Assembly: GCA_900299205.1 (NCBI GenBank)
Contig: OMIW01000065.1
Coordinates: 1-16,291, forward strand
Direction: 5' to 3'
Length of the DNA: 16,291 nt
Origin: Pseudomonadota bacterium
GTDB lineage: Bacteria; Bdellovibrionota_C; UBA2361; OMIW01
Within the stretch, counting starts at the first letter, position 1. The number at the start of each line of letters is the position of its first letter. The position numbers and the translations under genes were made by a program. The notes under the pieces are model-generated. The model had not been told where the DNA came from, searched no databases, and was given only the letters and a program-made list of their open reading frames with translations. Below, one piece after another: positions 7,119 to 14,106 of this stretch.

Positions 7119-7898
7119 TCAATCAAAAACCGCTGGACGTTTCTCTCGTGCACTCGCAACCCCTTCAGCAAACTCATCGCTTGAATAGCTAATCGCCTGG
7201 GCTGCCGCTTCGGCTATCAGTGCCTGTTCGAGCGAACGAGGAGGATTTCTAAGGGTGGAAAGAAGATTTTTAACCGTTAAAGGCCCAGCGGTCGCGATTT
7301 CAGATGCGACCGCCATGGCCCGAGGAAGGACATTCTCCGGTTCGGTGACCTCTGATACCAATCCGATGGTATGAGCCTCGGATGCCGAGATTATTCTCCC
7401 TGTGAGAAGAAGCTCTGAGGCTTTTTGCAGTCCGACGAGGGATGGGATCAGATACGTTGATCCCATCCCCGGATAGAGTCCCAGTCGAGAAAAAGGGAGC
7501 CCGAGCTTGGCGGTCGTTGAGGCGATCCGGATATCGCATCCGCAGGCAAGGCAGAGCCCTGCTCCGACGGCGGAGCCATTGATCGCTGCTATCAGAGGAA
7601 TGTTGAGAGAGCGAATACCGAGGAAGGAATGATAGAAAGAGAGCATCCGTCGGCGATTTTCATCGGGCGAGAGGAGTCGTTTCTGGTCCAGCATCTCGAG
7701 ATTGCCCCCCGAAGAAAAGGAGACTCCCGCGCCCGTGACGATCAAGGCACGAGGTTGTTCGGCTCTAAGGTCTATCTCGGCGGTAAGCGCAGCGAACTCC
7801 GACGCCATATCTTCCCCCATCGCGTTGCGAGAGGGAGGATCGGTAAGGGTAATGACCCCGATGGTGGGGGTGGGGTTTTCGTAGGTGAGATATTTCAT
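7119..7898 (-). CDS. enoyl-CoA hydratase/isomerase (crotonase) family protein, hydratase glutamates absent
   Basis: This is a 259-residue crotonase-fold protein of normal length. The oxyanion-hole regions are present: FSSGGNLEML (about 61-70), and NGSAVGAGLCLACGCDIRIA (about 108-126). Aligned with rat mitochondrial enoyl-CoA hydratase, the two catalytic glutamates are missing. Glu144 (GGGCE) corresponds to Cys116, and Glu164 (QPE) corresponds to Phe136. So a CoA-thioester substrate is likely, but classical hydration is doubtful. Isomerase, hydrolase or another crotonase reaction is more probable. LGLYPGMGSTYLIP (about 139-152) and ASELLLTGRIISASEA (about 160-175) are family landmarks. The ATG at 7898 has no clear ribosome site. 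There are no acyl-CoA synthetase, dehydrogenase or thiolase neighbours to indicate a pathway. Confidence 0.85.
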   Translation of the reverse strand: MKYLTYENPTPTIGVITLTDPPSRNAMGEDMASEFAALTAEIDLRAEQPRALIVTGAGVSFSSGGNLEMLDQKRLLSPDENRRRMLSFYHSFLGIRSLNIPLIAAINGSAVGAGLCLACGCDIRIASTTAKLGLPFSRLGLYPGMGSTYLIPSLVGLQKASELLLTGRIISASEAHTIGLVSEVTEPENVLPRAMAVASEIATAGPLTVKNLLSTLRNPPRSLEQALIAEAAAQAISYSSDEFAEGVASAREKRPAVFD

Positions 7899-8006
7899 GG
7901 TGTCAATGAAAGACAGAACTTTGGCGAGTTGATAAACCGATCATGATCCTAGTTCCGGAGGAGAGATGATGACCAATCACCCTTCGGGTCCTCTCATATA
8001 GGATGG

Positions 8007-9047
8007 CTATTCGGTAACTTTACTCTCCTGCCCCTTCTTCTGGTAGGGGGGTTCATCGACGATTCGGGTCCGATCAGTGAACTTCATTTTGATTTGAAGC
8101 GATTCGGGAATTGCTCGCTGTTCATCGACGAGCCAGTCATACAGGTGCTCGGCTGCCATGCGGTGGGCTATCTCGTTTGGATGGCGGTCGATGCCGGGGA
8201 TAACCTGAATTCGTTCAAGAGGGATGCCACGGTAGAGGGAAAAGAGGTCGGTTGTGGGAACCGATAGCTCCGCAAGCAGTGCCGCGACCTTCTGGTGACA
8301 AGGGAAGAAAGGATAGGCCTCGTTAAGGGGAACCCCAAAAAGGGGGAATATGGCTGCATATATCGGCTTATTGGCTTTTCTCGCGGTGGCGACAAGGGTC
8401 CGCAGAGATGTTTCGAAGTGATTCCAATTTTTGGGGGTGTCGAAGAGGTTCTGAAAATAGGAGATGTAATCGCGCCGAGTCTTTTCATTGTGAAGTCGGG
8501 TGACGACGAAATGAGCGGTCCTCCATCGGTTAAGAAGGGAAGCCTTCCATCCTGAAAGTTTTAATTTTCCGAATGAATCAAAGACCGTAATCCCCTTTGG
8601 TCGATATGGTTTAATCTCGGGATCGTTGAGGGTTATTTGGAGAAGAATGGCATCAGCCTCATCGCGGATTGCCCGATCAACCGTTGCAATCTCGTGATTG
8701 GTTGAGTACGCCGGAACCCCATAATTGATAACCTGTCCTCGCTCGGTTGTTCCATTCAGATTAAGCATTCGCTCTAAAATCTTCGGGAACGCATCGGTGA
8801 ACTGCATGTAAGGAGCGAAGGTGTATGAGTCCCCAATCACCGCGAGCCGGAAGACGTTCGATGGCTTCGGTCGGGTAATCGGATAGTCTTGCATCGTCTC
8901 AGATAACTCGGGACGGATGTAGTAGCGGGGACGATCGCTCCACGAGGGTTCTGACGATTTTGACTTGTGTTCAATTATCCTGACTGCTCCCTCGACGGCG
9001 ATGAGGCTCAGAATAACTCCAAACAGGAGAGCGATGAGACTTTTCAT
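8007..9047 (-). CDS. membrane-anchored SGNH/GDSL hydrolase
   Basis: This is a 346-residue protein from ATG 9047. An in-frame TTG at 9113 would put 22 polar residues before the hydrophobic anchor and has no ribosome site. The N-terminus (MKSLIALLFGVILSLIAV) is a signal anchor or signal peptide. Block I is IGDSYTFAP with nucleophile Ser74, block II is NYGVPAYST with Gly110, block III is TLNDPE with Asn141, and block V is DRHPNEIAH with Asp287 and His289. These define the SGNH esterase/acyltransferase fold acting on the periplasmic side. Related proteins deacetylate or acylate polysaccharide and lipid substrates, but the substrate here cannot be told. The C-terminal tail of about 30 residues is charged (ending GQESKVTE). 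The gene is 108 bases from the crotonase gene and 122 bases from the gene upstream. Confidence 0.82.
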   Translation of the reverse strand: MKSLIALLFGVILSLIAVEGAVRIIEHKSKSSEPSWSDRPRYYIRPELSETMQDYPITRPKPSNVFRLAVIGDSYTFAPYMQFTDAFPKILERMLNLNGTTERGQVINYGVPAYSTNHEIATVDRAIRDEADAILLQITLNDPEIKPYRPKGITVFDSFGKLKLSGWKASLLNRWRTAHFVVTRLHNEKTRRDYISYFQNLFDTPKNWNHFETSLRTLVATARKANKPIYAAIFPLFGVPLNEAYPFFPCHQKVAALLAELSVPTTDLFSLYRGIPLERIQVIPGIDRHPNEIAHRMAAEHLYDWLVDEQRAIPESLQIKMKFTDRTRIVDEPPYQKKGQESKVTE

Positions 9048-9169
9048 GACGCTAAAATCCAGTATGTACGGAAAGAGTTCGCGCAGTGTAGCGGTTTCAT
9101 CTTTGCTCAGCAAAATCTTTATAAGAAAGGCTCAGGGAAGGGGGGTATGCCCCAGAAAGCGACCGCATA

Positions 9170-10123
9170 TTACCCGAGGCCCACTCCGGCCGCGTCGAGA
9201 GGTGTAATTTCATTTACATCGGAGCGTGAGAGGCGAAAACACGACTTGATACCATGGAGAAGGGCACGTTGTTCATCGGGGGACGTTTGGAGTTGGCTGA
9301 TCGCGATCGCGCACCCTGTCATAATTCTCTCAACAAGTGATGGTGACGCTTGTCTTAAAGCCCGCATAGCCCAACCCAAACGCTCGAATGATGGGCGGGA
9401 CGGAGAACGTAATGAGGGGGGAAGTCCGAGTGAGCGCATTGCCTGATTGCGCAATCTGTGACCCGCCCGACCATGAGGAGATACCGAGTAGGCAAGAGCA
9501 TCAAAGAGGGTGCCGAGCTGTTCAGCGACTTCCTCTGGTAGCTCTGCAAACGAGCGGGGTGGAGACGATTCTGCCTCGAGAGTCGAGTCAAGGGTAAGGA
9601 AAAGAATGAATTCAAAAAGAGAAACGGTTTCGTCGGCATTGATAAGGGCGCGCAGATTGGTTGTGCACTGTTGCCGGCGATGTTGCTCGAGCCCTCGAAT
9701 CCCGCTGGCTGCGAGTGTCGCGAGCTCGAGGCGTTGGGCGAATGAAAGGGGAATTATCAGGGGTTCGAGACGCAAAACCTCATCAATGTGTCCTGGCTCA
9801 ACATGCCATGAAATACGATTAATCTGCCTCGCTCGTTCAGGGCCATCAAAATGAAGGATGAGTGCAGAAAGGATCGCAGCGGCGCAATGAGGTTGTTGCG
9901 ACGCTGCAATCAGTTCTGCTGGAAGCGGATTCGAAGGTAACTTTTCGTGAATAAGCCGTGTCGGTCCGGCGAGATCCTGATAGGAGACATCCAACCTGAT
10001 ATCTCCTAACTCTCCCTGCCAGGAACGTAACCAAAGGATCAGTCGGTGCCGGAGTGACTGAAGTCCGAGCCCCTCTTGACCGCTTATGCTTTTATGATGG
10101 TCACTACCGATCCGCCTACTCAA
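9170..10123 (-). CDS. helical protein resembling the C-terminal, TerB-like half of M48-family metallopeptidases, lacking the peptidase
   Basis: This 317-residue, largely alpha-helical protein begins 25 bases after recA ends. I choose the TTG at 10123 because no other start is plausible before the conserved part. The spacing suggests co-transcription and translational coupling with recA. From memory of the family, several stretches match the region after the peptidase domain in large proteobacterial M48 membrane metallopeptidases. These are AAILSALILHF followed by 'RARQIN', then LSFAQRLELATLAASGIRGL, then NLRALINADETVSLFEF, and near the end RALRQASPSLVERIMTGCA followed by DEQRALLHGIKSCF. There is no HExxH zinc motif (HEKLP does not qualify), no signal peptide and no membrane segment. 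So this looks like a free-standing TerB-like module, expected to be cytoplasmic. RecX, the common recA neighbour, is not what this encodes. Function is unknown, and family assignment is moderate. Confidence 0.6.
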   Translation of the reverse strand: MSRRIGSDHHKSISGQEGLGLQSLRHRLILWLRSWQGELGDIRLDVSYQDLAGPTRLIHEKLPSNPLPAELIAASQQPHCAAAILSALILHFDGPERARQINRISWHVEPGHIDEVLRLEPLIIPLSFAQRLELATLAASGIRGLEQHRRQQCTTNLRALINADETVSLFEFILFLTLDSTLEAESSPPRSFAELPEEVAEQLGTLFDALAYSVSPHGRAGHRLRNQAMRSLGLPPSLRSPSRPSFERLGWAMRALRQASPSLVERIMTGCAIAISQLQTSPDEQRALLHGIKSCFRLSRSDVNEITPLDAAGVGLG

Positions 10124-10147
10124 GAGTCTGCCCCGGAAATAGCGCCG

Positions 10148-11263
10148 TTACGAATTGCCGACAGCGGGGGTTGTCGTCATCTCCGCTGTTGACTGATCCC
10201 CGTCCTTACGCTTCCCTCCCTTGACAGAATGAGCGTTCTTAGTTGGTTCCGGTGTTGCCTCCACAGGAGCCCCGATCCCTACCTTTTGCAAAATTAAGGT
10301 TCGCAGTTCAGCCCCGAGTTCAGGATTGTCTTTTAGAAACTGTTTTGCTCCTTCGCGCCCTTGTCCGAGTCGTTCACCGCGGTAGGAATACCATGCACCT
10401 GCCTTGTCGATGAGACCGGTATCGACTCCGAGATCCACAATTTCACCAATTTGACTAATGCCTTCGTTGAAGATGATGTCAAACTCTGCCTCTCGGAACG
10501 GCGGTGCAACTTTATTCTTTACAACTTTGACCCGCACCCGATTGCCGATCGCATCTGCCTGCTCTTTGATTGAGGCGAGACGCCGAATATCAAGTCGGAC
10601 CGACGCGTAGAACTTCAGAGCATTTCCTCCGGTGGTCGTTTCGGGGGAACCAAACATAACTCCAATCTTCATCCGAATCTGATTGATGAAGAGAAGGGTG
10701 GTCCCGGATTTCGAGGCGAGACCGGTCAATTTGCGGAGCGCCTTGCTCATCAGTCGAGCCTGAAGCCCAGGTTGTTGGTCCCCCATCTCTCCATCGATCT
10801 CAGCGCGGGGAACAAGGGCGGCAACTGAATCGATGATAACGAGATCCACCGACCCGGATTGCACGAGGGTTTCGCAGATTTCAAGTGCTTGCTCACCACA
10901 ATCGGGTTGGCTGACAAGGAGCTTGGATGTGTCTATTCCGAGCTTGCGCGCATAGCCGATATCAAGGGCATGTTCGGCATCGATAAATACGACCGTACCG
11001 CCATCTCGCTGCGCTGCCGCTGCGGCATGAAGCGCGAGGGTTGTTTTTCCGGATGATTCGGGGCCGAATATTTCGACAATTCGCCCCCGAGGAATACCTC
11101 CAACGCCAAGGGCGATATCAAGCCCAAGGCTCCCCGTTGAGTATGCCTCCACTTTTGGTTGATCCTCGAGTTTAAGGCTCATAATCGCTCCTCGACCATA
11201 CTTCTTCTCAAGCGAACCAATCGCTGAGGTGAGGGCTTTATCTTTGTCGACTGTGTTTGACAT
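10148..11263 (-). CDS. recA: RecA recombinase
   Basis: RecA is a DNA-dependent ATPase that forms filaments on single-stranded DNA, catalyses strand exchange and triggers LexA self-cleavage. The product is 371 residues, somewhat longer than average. Walker A is GPESSGKT (67-74), Walker B is within [11 protein letters not shown] (about 140-150), and the L2 region follows [28 protein letters not shown], all well conserved. The C-terminal tail (after about residue 330) is variable, Lys/Glu/Thr-rich and low complexity, as usual. ATG 11263 has AAGGA a few bases upstream. lexA lies 484 bases upstream on the same strand, and a TerB-like gene follows after 25 bases. Regulation by LexA is expected from biology. 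Candidate promoter and operator sequences are listed separately. Confidence 0.98.
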   Translation of the reverse strand: MSNTVDKDKALTSAIGSLEKKYGRGAIMSLKLEDQPKVEAYSTGSLGLDIALGVGGIPRGRIVEIFGPESSGKTTLALHAAAAAQRDGGTVVFIDAEHALDIGYARKLGIDTSKLLVSQPDCGEQALEICETLVQSGSVDLVIIDSVAALVPRAEIDGEMGDQQPGLQARLMSKALRKLTGLASKSGTTLLFINQIRMKIGVMFGSPETTTGGNALKFYASVRLDIRRLASIKEQADAIGNRVRVKVVKNKVAPPFREAEFDIIFNEGISQIGEIVDLGVDTGLIDKAGAWYSYRGERLGQGREGAKQFLKDNPELGAELRTLILQKVGIGAPVEATPEPTKNAHSVKGGKRKDGDQSTAEMTTTPAVGNS

Positions 11264-11375
11264 GGTTCTTCCTTGTGGGTTTAGTCGTGGTTCTTTAAAA
11301 CTATCTCAGCGTATTGAAAGCGGATTATGCGGAATAAATCGGTAGTACAGGTATTTCTTCACGCCGTTCTTCCCA

Positions 11376-11387
11376 AGTATTACTACT
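11376..11387. promoter_or_regulatory. candidate LexA-type operator upstream of recA
   Basis: AGTA-TTAC-TACT is an inverted repeat 112 bases before the recA ATG. Read on the minus strand (AGTAGTAATACT) it resembles the core of the Xanthomonas-type SOS box TTAG-N6-TACTA, with mismatches in the outer bases (CGAG and TACTT). No equally good copy is visible before lexA, which weakens the case. Confidence 0.25.
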
Positions 11388-11488
11388 CGAGAACTCCCCC
11401 TTTAACTGCCTATTTTCTGTTCTCGAAAGATTAAAAACCAAAGTTGCCTCTCTCCCGATTATTTTGCCCGAATCGCATGGTTTCTCTC

Positions 11489-11500
11489 GTACTATACCAA
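11489..11500 (-). promoter_or_regulatory. probable extended -10 promoter of recA
   Basis: On the minus strand the sequence is TTGGTATAGTAC, containing TG-G-TATAGT, an extended -10 with five of six core matches. The 12-mer shares 10 bases with the one directly before lexA (TTGATATAGTAA). It would give recA a leader of roughly 220 bases. A clear -35 is not visible. Confidence 0.4.
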
Positions 11501-11629
11501 CTGCTAGCTGTCTATTCTTGACCTCTCCTATTGCTTGGTGGCAAACAGCTCCTCGCCGGGTGGCGAGAAATGATTTCCTGTTGGACACTTCGATAGTTTG
11601 ACTGCAACTCAGTCGGAATCAACGAAGAA

Positions 11630-11671
11630 ATCCCGAACGTATCTAACGGGATACGTCTCTGGTCTTTTTTT
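11630..11671 (+). terminator. alternative hairpins followed by a T7 tract
   Basis: ATCCCG (11630-11635) can pair with CGGGAT (11647-11652), or ACGTATC (11637-11643) can pair with GATACGT (11650-11656). The two stems overlap and exclude each other. Seven T follow at 11665-11671, in the + direction. This resembles an intrinsic terminator or attenuator for a + strand transcript, but no + strand gene is known here. Confidence 0.3.
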
Positions 11672-11683
11672 CGTGAACTCCTC

Positions 11684-11719
11684 ATTCCATCGAAACTCTC
11701 ATAATGCTCTCGACGGAAT
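11684..11719. terminator. 10-bp stem-loop downstream of lexA
   Basis: ATTCCATCGA (11684-11693) pairs with TCGACGGAAT (11710-11719) across a 16-base loop. On the minus strand the single irregular pair is a G-U wobble, while on the + strand it is an A-C mismatch, so the fold suits a lexA-direction transcript. Six T at 11722-11727 follow on the + strand. It begins 28 bases past the lexA stop and may end that mRNA. Confidence 0.4.
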
Positions 11720-11747
11720 GATTTTTTACCACCCTCATAGATTTTTC

Positions 11748-12371
11748 CTAGCGAAAATCCCGAAACAATCCTATCACCTTTCCCTGAATCCGTACCTCAT
11801 CTACGGTGAGGGGTTTCATCGTCGGATTTGCGGGTATGAGCATCACATTACCGTTCTTGAGCCGTCGGAAGGTTTTTAATGTTGCTGACCCGTCAGGAAG
11901 GAGGGCTGCCACTATCTGACCGTCATCAGCGTAGTCCTGTTTCTTGATGATGACGATATCTCCATCGCAGATATGGGCGTCGATCATCGATTCCCCGCTT
12001 ACCTCGAGACAGAACACTTCACCCCGTCCACTGACCAGATGCGAGGGGATATCTATGAAAGCGTGATGTTCAACCGCTTCGAGCGGTACCCCCGCGGCAA
12101 TTACTCCGACGAGGGGGACGGCAGTGTTCGATAATGCGGGGGATGCGGTCTCGATGAGCCGGATTGCCCCACCTGGTTGACGCTGGATGAACCCCTTTCG
12201 GACGAGTCTTTCGAGGTGAAAATGGGCAGTAGATGAGGATTTCACCCCAATAGCAGAGGCTATTTGATTGAGTGAAGGGGCATGGTGATGCTCCGCGAGA
12301 TAGTCGCGGAGAAACGAGAGGGTGCGGTGTTGCACCGGGGAGAGAGTCGCGAGGAGGTGGTGGGTGTTCAT
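11748..12371 (-). CDS. lexA: LexA repressor of the SOS response
   Basis: LexA represses DNA-damage genes and cleaves itself when RecA filaments form. The 207-residue product has a winged-helix N-terminus (SPVQHRTLSFLRDYLAEHHH, with the recognition helix region SLNQIASAIGVKSSSTAHFHLERL) and a LexA/signal-peptidase-like C-terminus. The scissile bond is Ala93-Gly94 in VIAAGVP. The catalytic Ser128 lies in GESM and Lys166 in ATLKTF, so autocleavage is expected. The start ATG 12371 has GGAG several bases upstream. The recognition-helix sequence differs from the E. coli type (SSSTAHFHLERL in place of SPNAAEEHLKAL-like), so its operator may also differ. It is separated by 153 bases from the HAD-UbiA gene and by 484 bases from recA. 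Confidence 0.96.
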   Translation of the reverse strand: MNTHHLLATLSPVQHRTLSFLRDYLAEHHHAPSLNQIASAIGVKSSSTAHFHLERLVRKGFIQRQPGGAIRLIETASPALSNTAVPLVGVIAAGVPLEAVEHHAFIDIPSHLVSGRGEVFCLEVSGESMIDAHICDGDIVIIKKQDYADDGQIVAALLPDGSATLKTFRRLKNGNVMLIPANPTMKPLTVDEVRIQGKVIGLFRDFR

Positions 12372-12396
12372 TGAGGCTCCGCTACGCTAGTGAGCT

Positions 12397-12408
12397 TTAC
12401 TATATCAA
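12397..12408 (-). promoter_or_regulatory. probable extended -10 promoter of lexA
   Basis: The minus strand reads TTGATATAGTAA, with TG-A-TATAGT as an extended -10. Transcription would start near 12391, giving a leader of about 20 bases. The same 12-mer with two changes lies before recA. Confidence 0.5.
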
Positions 12409-12418
12409 ATAAATATAG
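12400..12418. promoter_or_regulatory. candidate LexA autoregulatory operator
   Basis: CTATAT-N7-ATATAG is a perfect 6-bp inverted repeat that overlaps the lexA -10 element, a good position for a repressor. It matches none of the operator consensus sequences I know (CTGT-N8-ACAG, GAAC-N4-GTTC, GTTC-N7-GTTC). AT-rich palindromes arise easily, so the assignment is tentative. Confidence 0.35.
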
Positions 12419-12524
12419 AATCGGGGAGGGGGAAAATGAATAAGGGGGAGGGAAATATGATTTTTTAAAAAAAGGGGATCGGTAGAGAGATTGGCTAGGG
12501 TGCGCGAAACATACGTCCCGATGG

Positions 12525-14018
12525 TCACATCGCGCAGAGGAGCACGGCTGCCGCTATTGCCCCTATGAAGAGGCTCGTGCAATCACGCAGAGCAAACACC
12601 ACTGGATCATCATGAAGCTGTTGCCGATGCGCGAGGAACCACACCCGAACGGTCCAGAACAACACAAGAGGTGTCAAGAACCACAAGGTAGCGGGAGACC
12701 GATAAAGCCGGGTGACATCAGGGGCCTGAATGTAGAGGGCAAGGACGAGAACCGACACGATCCCTGTCCCCATTCCAAGCTGAGCGATCCACGAAGCATC
12801 TGCTGGGGTGTATCCCCGACGAGATGTCTCGGAGGGAGAGTTAGATGATACAGAGGTAAACCCAAACTCAACAAACCGTTTAACCGAGGCAAGGCCGAGA
12901 AAAAAGAAGAGGCTAAATGCGAGTAGCCAGGGGGAAACCGATATTCCCGTGGCTGCGGCACCTGCGAAGATCCGGAGGGTGTAAAGAGATGCTAATGTGA
13001 AGATATCAACGATTGGTATCCGTTTCAGTGAGACAGAATAGAGAGTCGTCGTCACAAGATACAAAAATAAGATCGGGAAAAAGGTAAAAAGCGCAATCGG
13101 GGCGATCGCAAGACTGCCGAGGAGGCAAAGGAGTGCTGCTTGTAAACCCGATGCGATCGCGATTTCGCCTGACGCAAACGGTCGATGACATTTGGAACGA
13201 TGAGCGCGGTCCGAGTTAAGGTCGAATAAATCGTTGATAATATATACTGATGATGCTGCAAGGGAAAAGGAGACAGCCGCTCCGATTGATTGAACTACCG
13301 CGGTGATGTCGCTCCACCGGTGGGCCATGATGAGAGGAGTTAACACAAGGAGATTTTTTGACCACTGGTGGACTCGCAGAGCTCGCAGCCATCGTTGAAT
13401 CAAGGATGCCCGCGAGCGATCTGAGTTCGGCACAAGTGCCACGTGAGAGGGCAGCCGAGAGGTCAGCGAGGGCTGCCCTGCAATCGCGTATCCCGCGCGG
13501 CACGACTCCCAAACCGGCAGATCCGCGGCGGAGTCACCCACATAGTCATACCCCTTCACCCCGAATCGTTCGACAAGAATGGTCTGCTTATGAGCGCCTT
13601 TAAGATTGATCTTCTCTGTGGTGGCGATTACTTCATCAAATAGTCCCAGGTGATCGGCGACCTGCTGTGCCCATGCGAAGGGTGATGCCGTTGCAAGGAT
13701 GATGCGGGTTCCCGATTTTCTATGCTGAATGATAAGGTCGAGAATCGATGCTCGATATGGTAGCAACTCGACAGTTGGTACCGAGTGTCGAGCAAGTTCG
13801 GTCTTCCCCGCAGCTTTCCCCGCCCTAAACCAGAGGAAAAGCCTTACCGTCTGTGCGGGGTGGTCTCGCGTGTAGGCGATGATCTGCTCAACGAGAAGGT
13901 CGGTGCGTATGAGTGTGTCATCAAGGTCGATACAAAGCGGAGGGATAGATGGAGCCGGGGGGAGTTTGAGGTCGTTGGTCGAAGCATCCCCCTGAGGAGC
14001 CTCTTTCTCCGAGTCCAT
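12525..14018 (-). CDS. HAD phosphatase-UbiA prenyltransferase fusion (decaprenyl-phosphate phosphoribosyltransferase-like)
   Basis: This is a 497-residue two-domain protein. I choose ATG 14018 because AGAGGG (14025-14030) is six bases before it and directly abuts the alternative ATG 14024. Residues of about 25-190 form a HAD hydrolase: motif I DLDDT with Asp31 and Asp33, motif II in ILATAS, a Lys in NLKGAHK, and motif IV GDSAADLP (about 161-168). From about 210 on it is a UbiA-family integral membrane prenyltransferase. It has RVHQWSKNLLVLTP, the Asp-rich motif NDLFDLNSDR (262-271), DIFTLASLYTLRIFAG, and the ending HDDPVVFALRD. That ending and the first motif are typical of the subgroup that transfers phosphoribose from PRPP to a polyprenyl phosphate. 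The HAD part could remove the 5'-phosphate of the product. This is inference, since the pathway and acceptor are unknown. It lies 88 bases downstream of ugd on the same strand. Confidence 0.88.
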   Translation of the reverse strand: MDSEKEAPQGDASTNDLKLPPAPSIPPLCIDLDDTLIRTDLLVEQIIAYTRDHPAQTVRLFLWFRAGKAAGKTELARHSVPTVELLPYRASILDLIIQHRKSGTRIILATASPFAWAQQVADHLGLFDEVIATTEKINLKGAHKQTILVERFGVKGYDYVGDSAADLPVWESCRAGYAIAGQPSLTSRLPSHVALVPNSDRSRASLIQRWLRALRVHQWSKNLLVLTPLIMAHRWSDITAVVQSIGAAVSFSLAASSVYIINDLFDLNSDRAHRSKCHRPFASGEIAIASGLQAALLCLLGSLAIAPIALFTFFPILFLYLVTTTLYSVSLKRIPIVDIFTLASLYTLRIFAGAAATGISVSPWLLAFSLFFFLGLASVKRFVEFGFTSVSSNSPSETSRRGYTPADASWIAQLGMGTGIVSVLVLALYIQAPDVTRLYRSPATLWFLTPLVLFWTVRVWFLAHRQQLHDDPVVFALRDCTSLFIGAIAAAVLLCAM

Positions 14019-14106
14019 CGCCATCCCTCTTACCGATCAGCACATTTGCCGGTGTAGTCAGTTGCCCTAACCCCACTAATTTATCCCGCAGTATCCCTCT
14101 GATCCC

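Larger units (their letters stand above)
11264..11747. other. 484-base lexA-recA intergenic region
   Basis: No convincing gene is present. Short open frames on both strands lack ribosome sites and family resemblance. The region contains a promoter-like motif for recA at 11489-11500, a dyad AGTA-N4-TACT at 11376-11387, two overlapping hairpins at 11630-11656 followed by seven T, and a longer stem at 11684-11719 flanked by six T. It is more AT-rich than the flanking genes. It probably contains the recA promoter and long leader, the lexA 3' end, and possibly a small RNA. Confidence 0.5.

Noticed and set aside
7966-8001. 11-codon plus-strand frame preceded by GGAGGAGAG
   Set aside because: The ribosome-like site is good, but nothing on the plus strand follows that it could control, and it is too short to support.
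9048-9113. TTG start giving the SGNH hydrolase 22 more residues
   Set aside because: There is no ribosome site, and the extra residues are polar ahead of a normal signal anchor.
9131-9153. GGGG-TATG-CCCC as a terminator after the TerB-like gene
   Set aside because: The stem is only four base pairs, with no continuous U-tract on the minus strand, so it is too weak to list as a feature.
9170-10123. HEKLP in the TerB-like protein as a zinc-peptidase motif
   Set aside because: It lacks the second His of HExxH, and there is no further zinc ligand context.
11325-11588. 87-codon minus-strand frame between lexA and recA
   Set aside because: GTG start with no ribosome site, low-complexity polar product, and it overlaps the proposed recA promoter and operator. 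More likely non-coding.
11598-11879. 93-codon plus-strand frame running into lexA
   Set aside because: It is antisense to the lexA 3' end, has no ribosome site, and its composition follows from the opposite strand.
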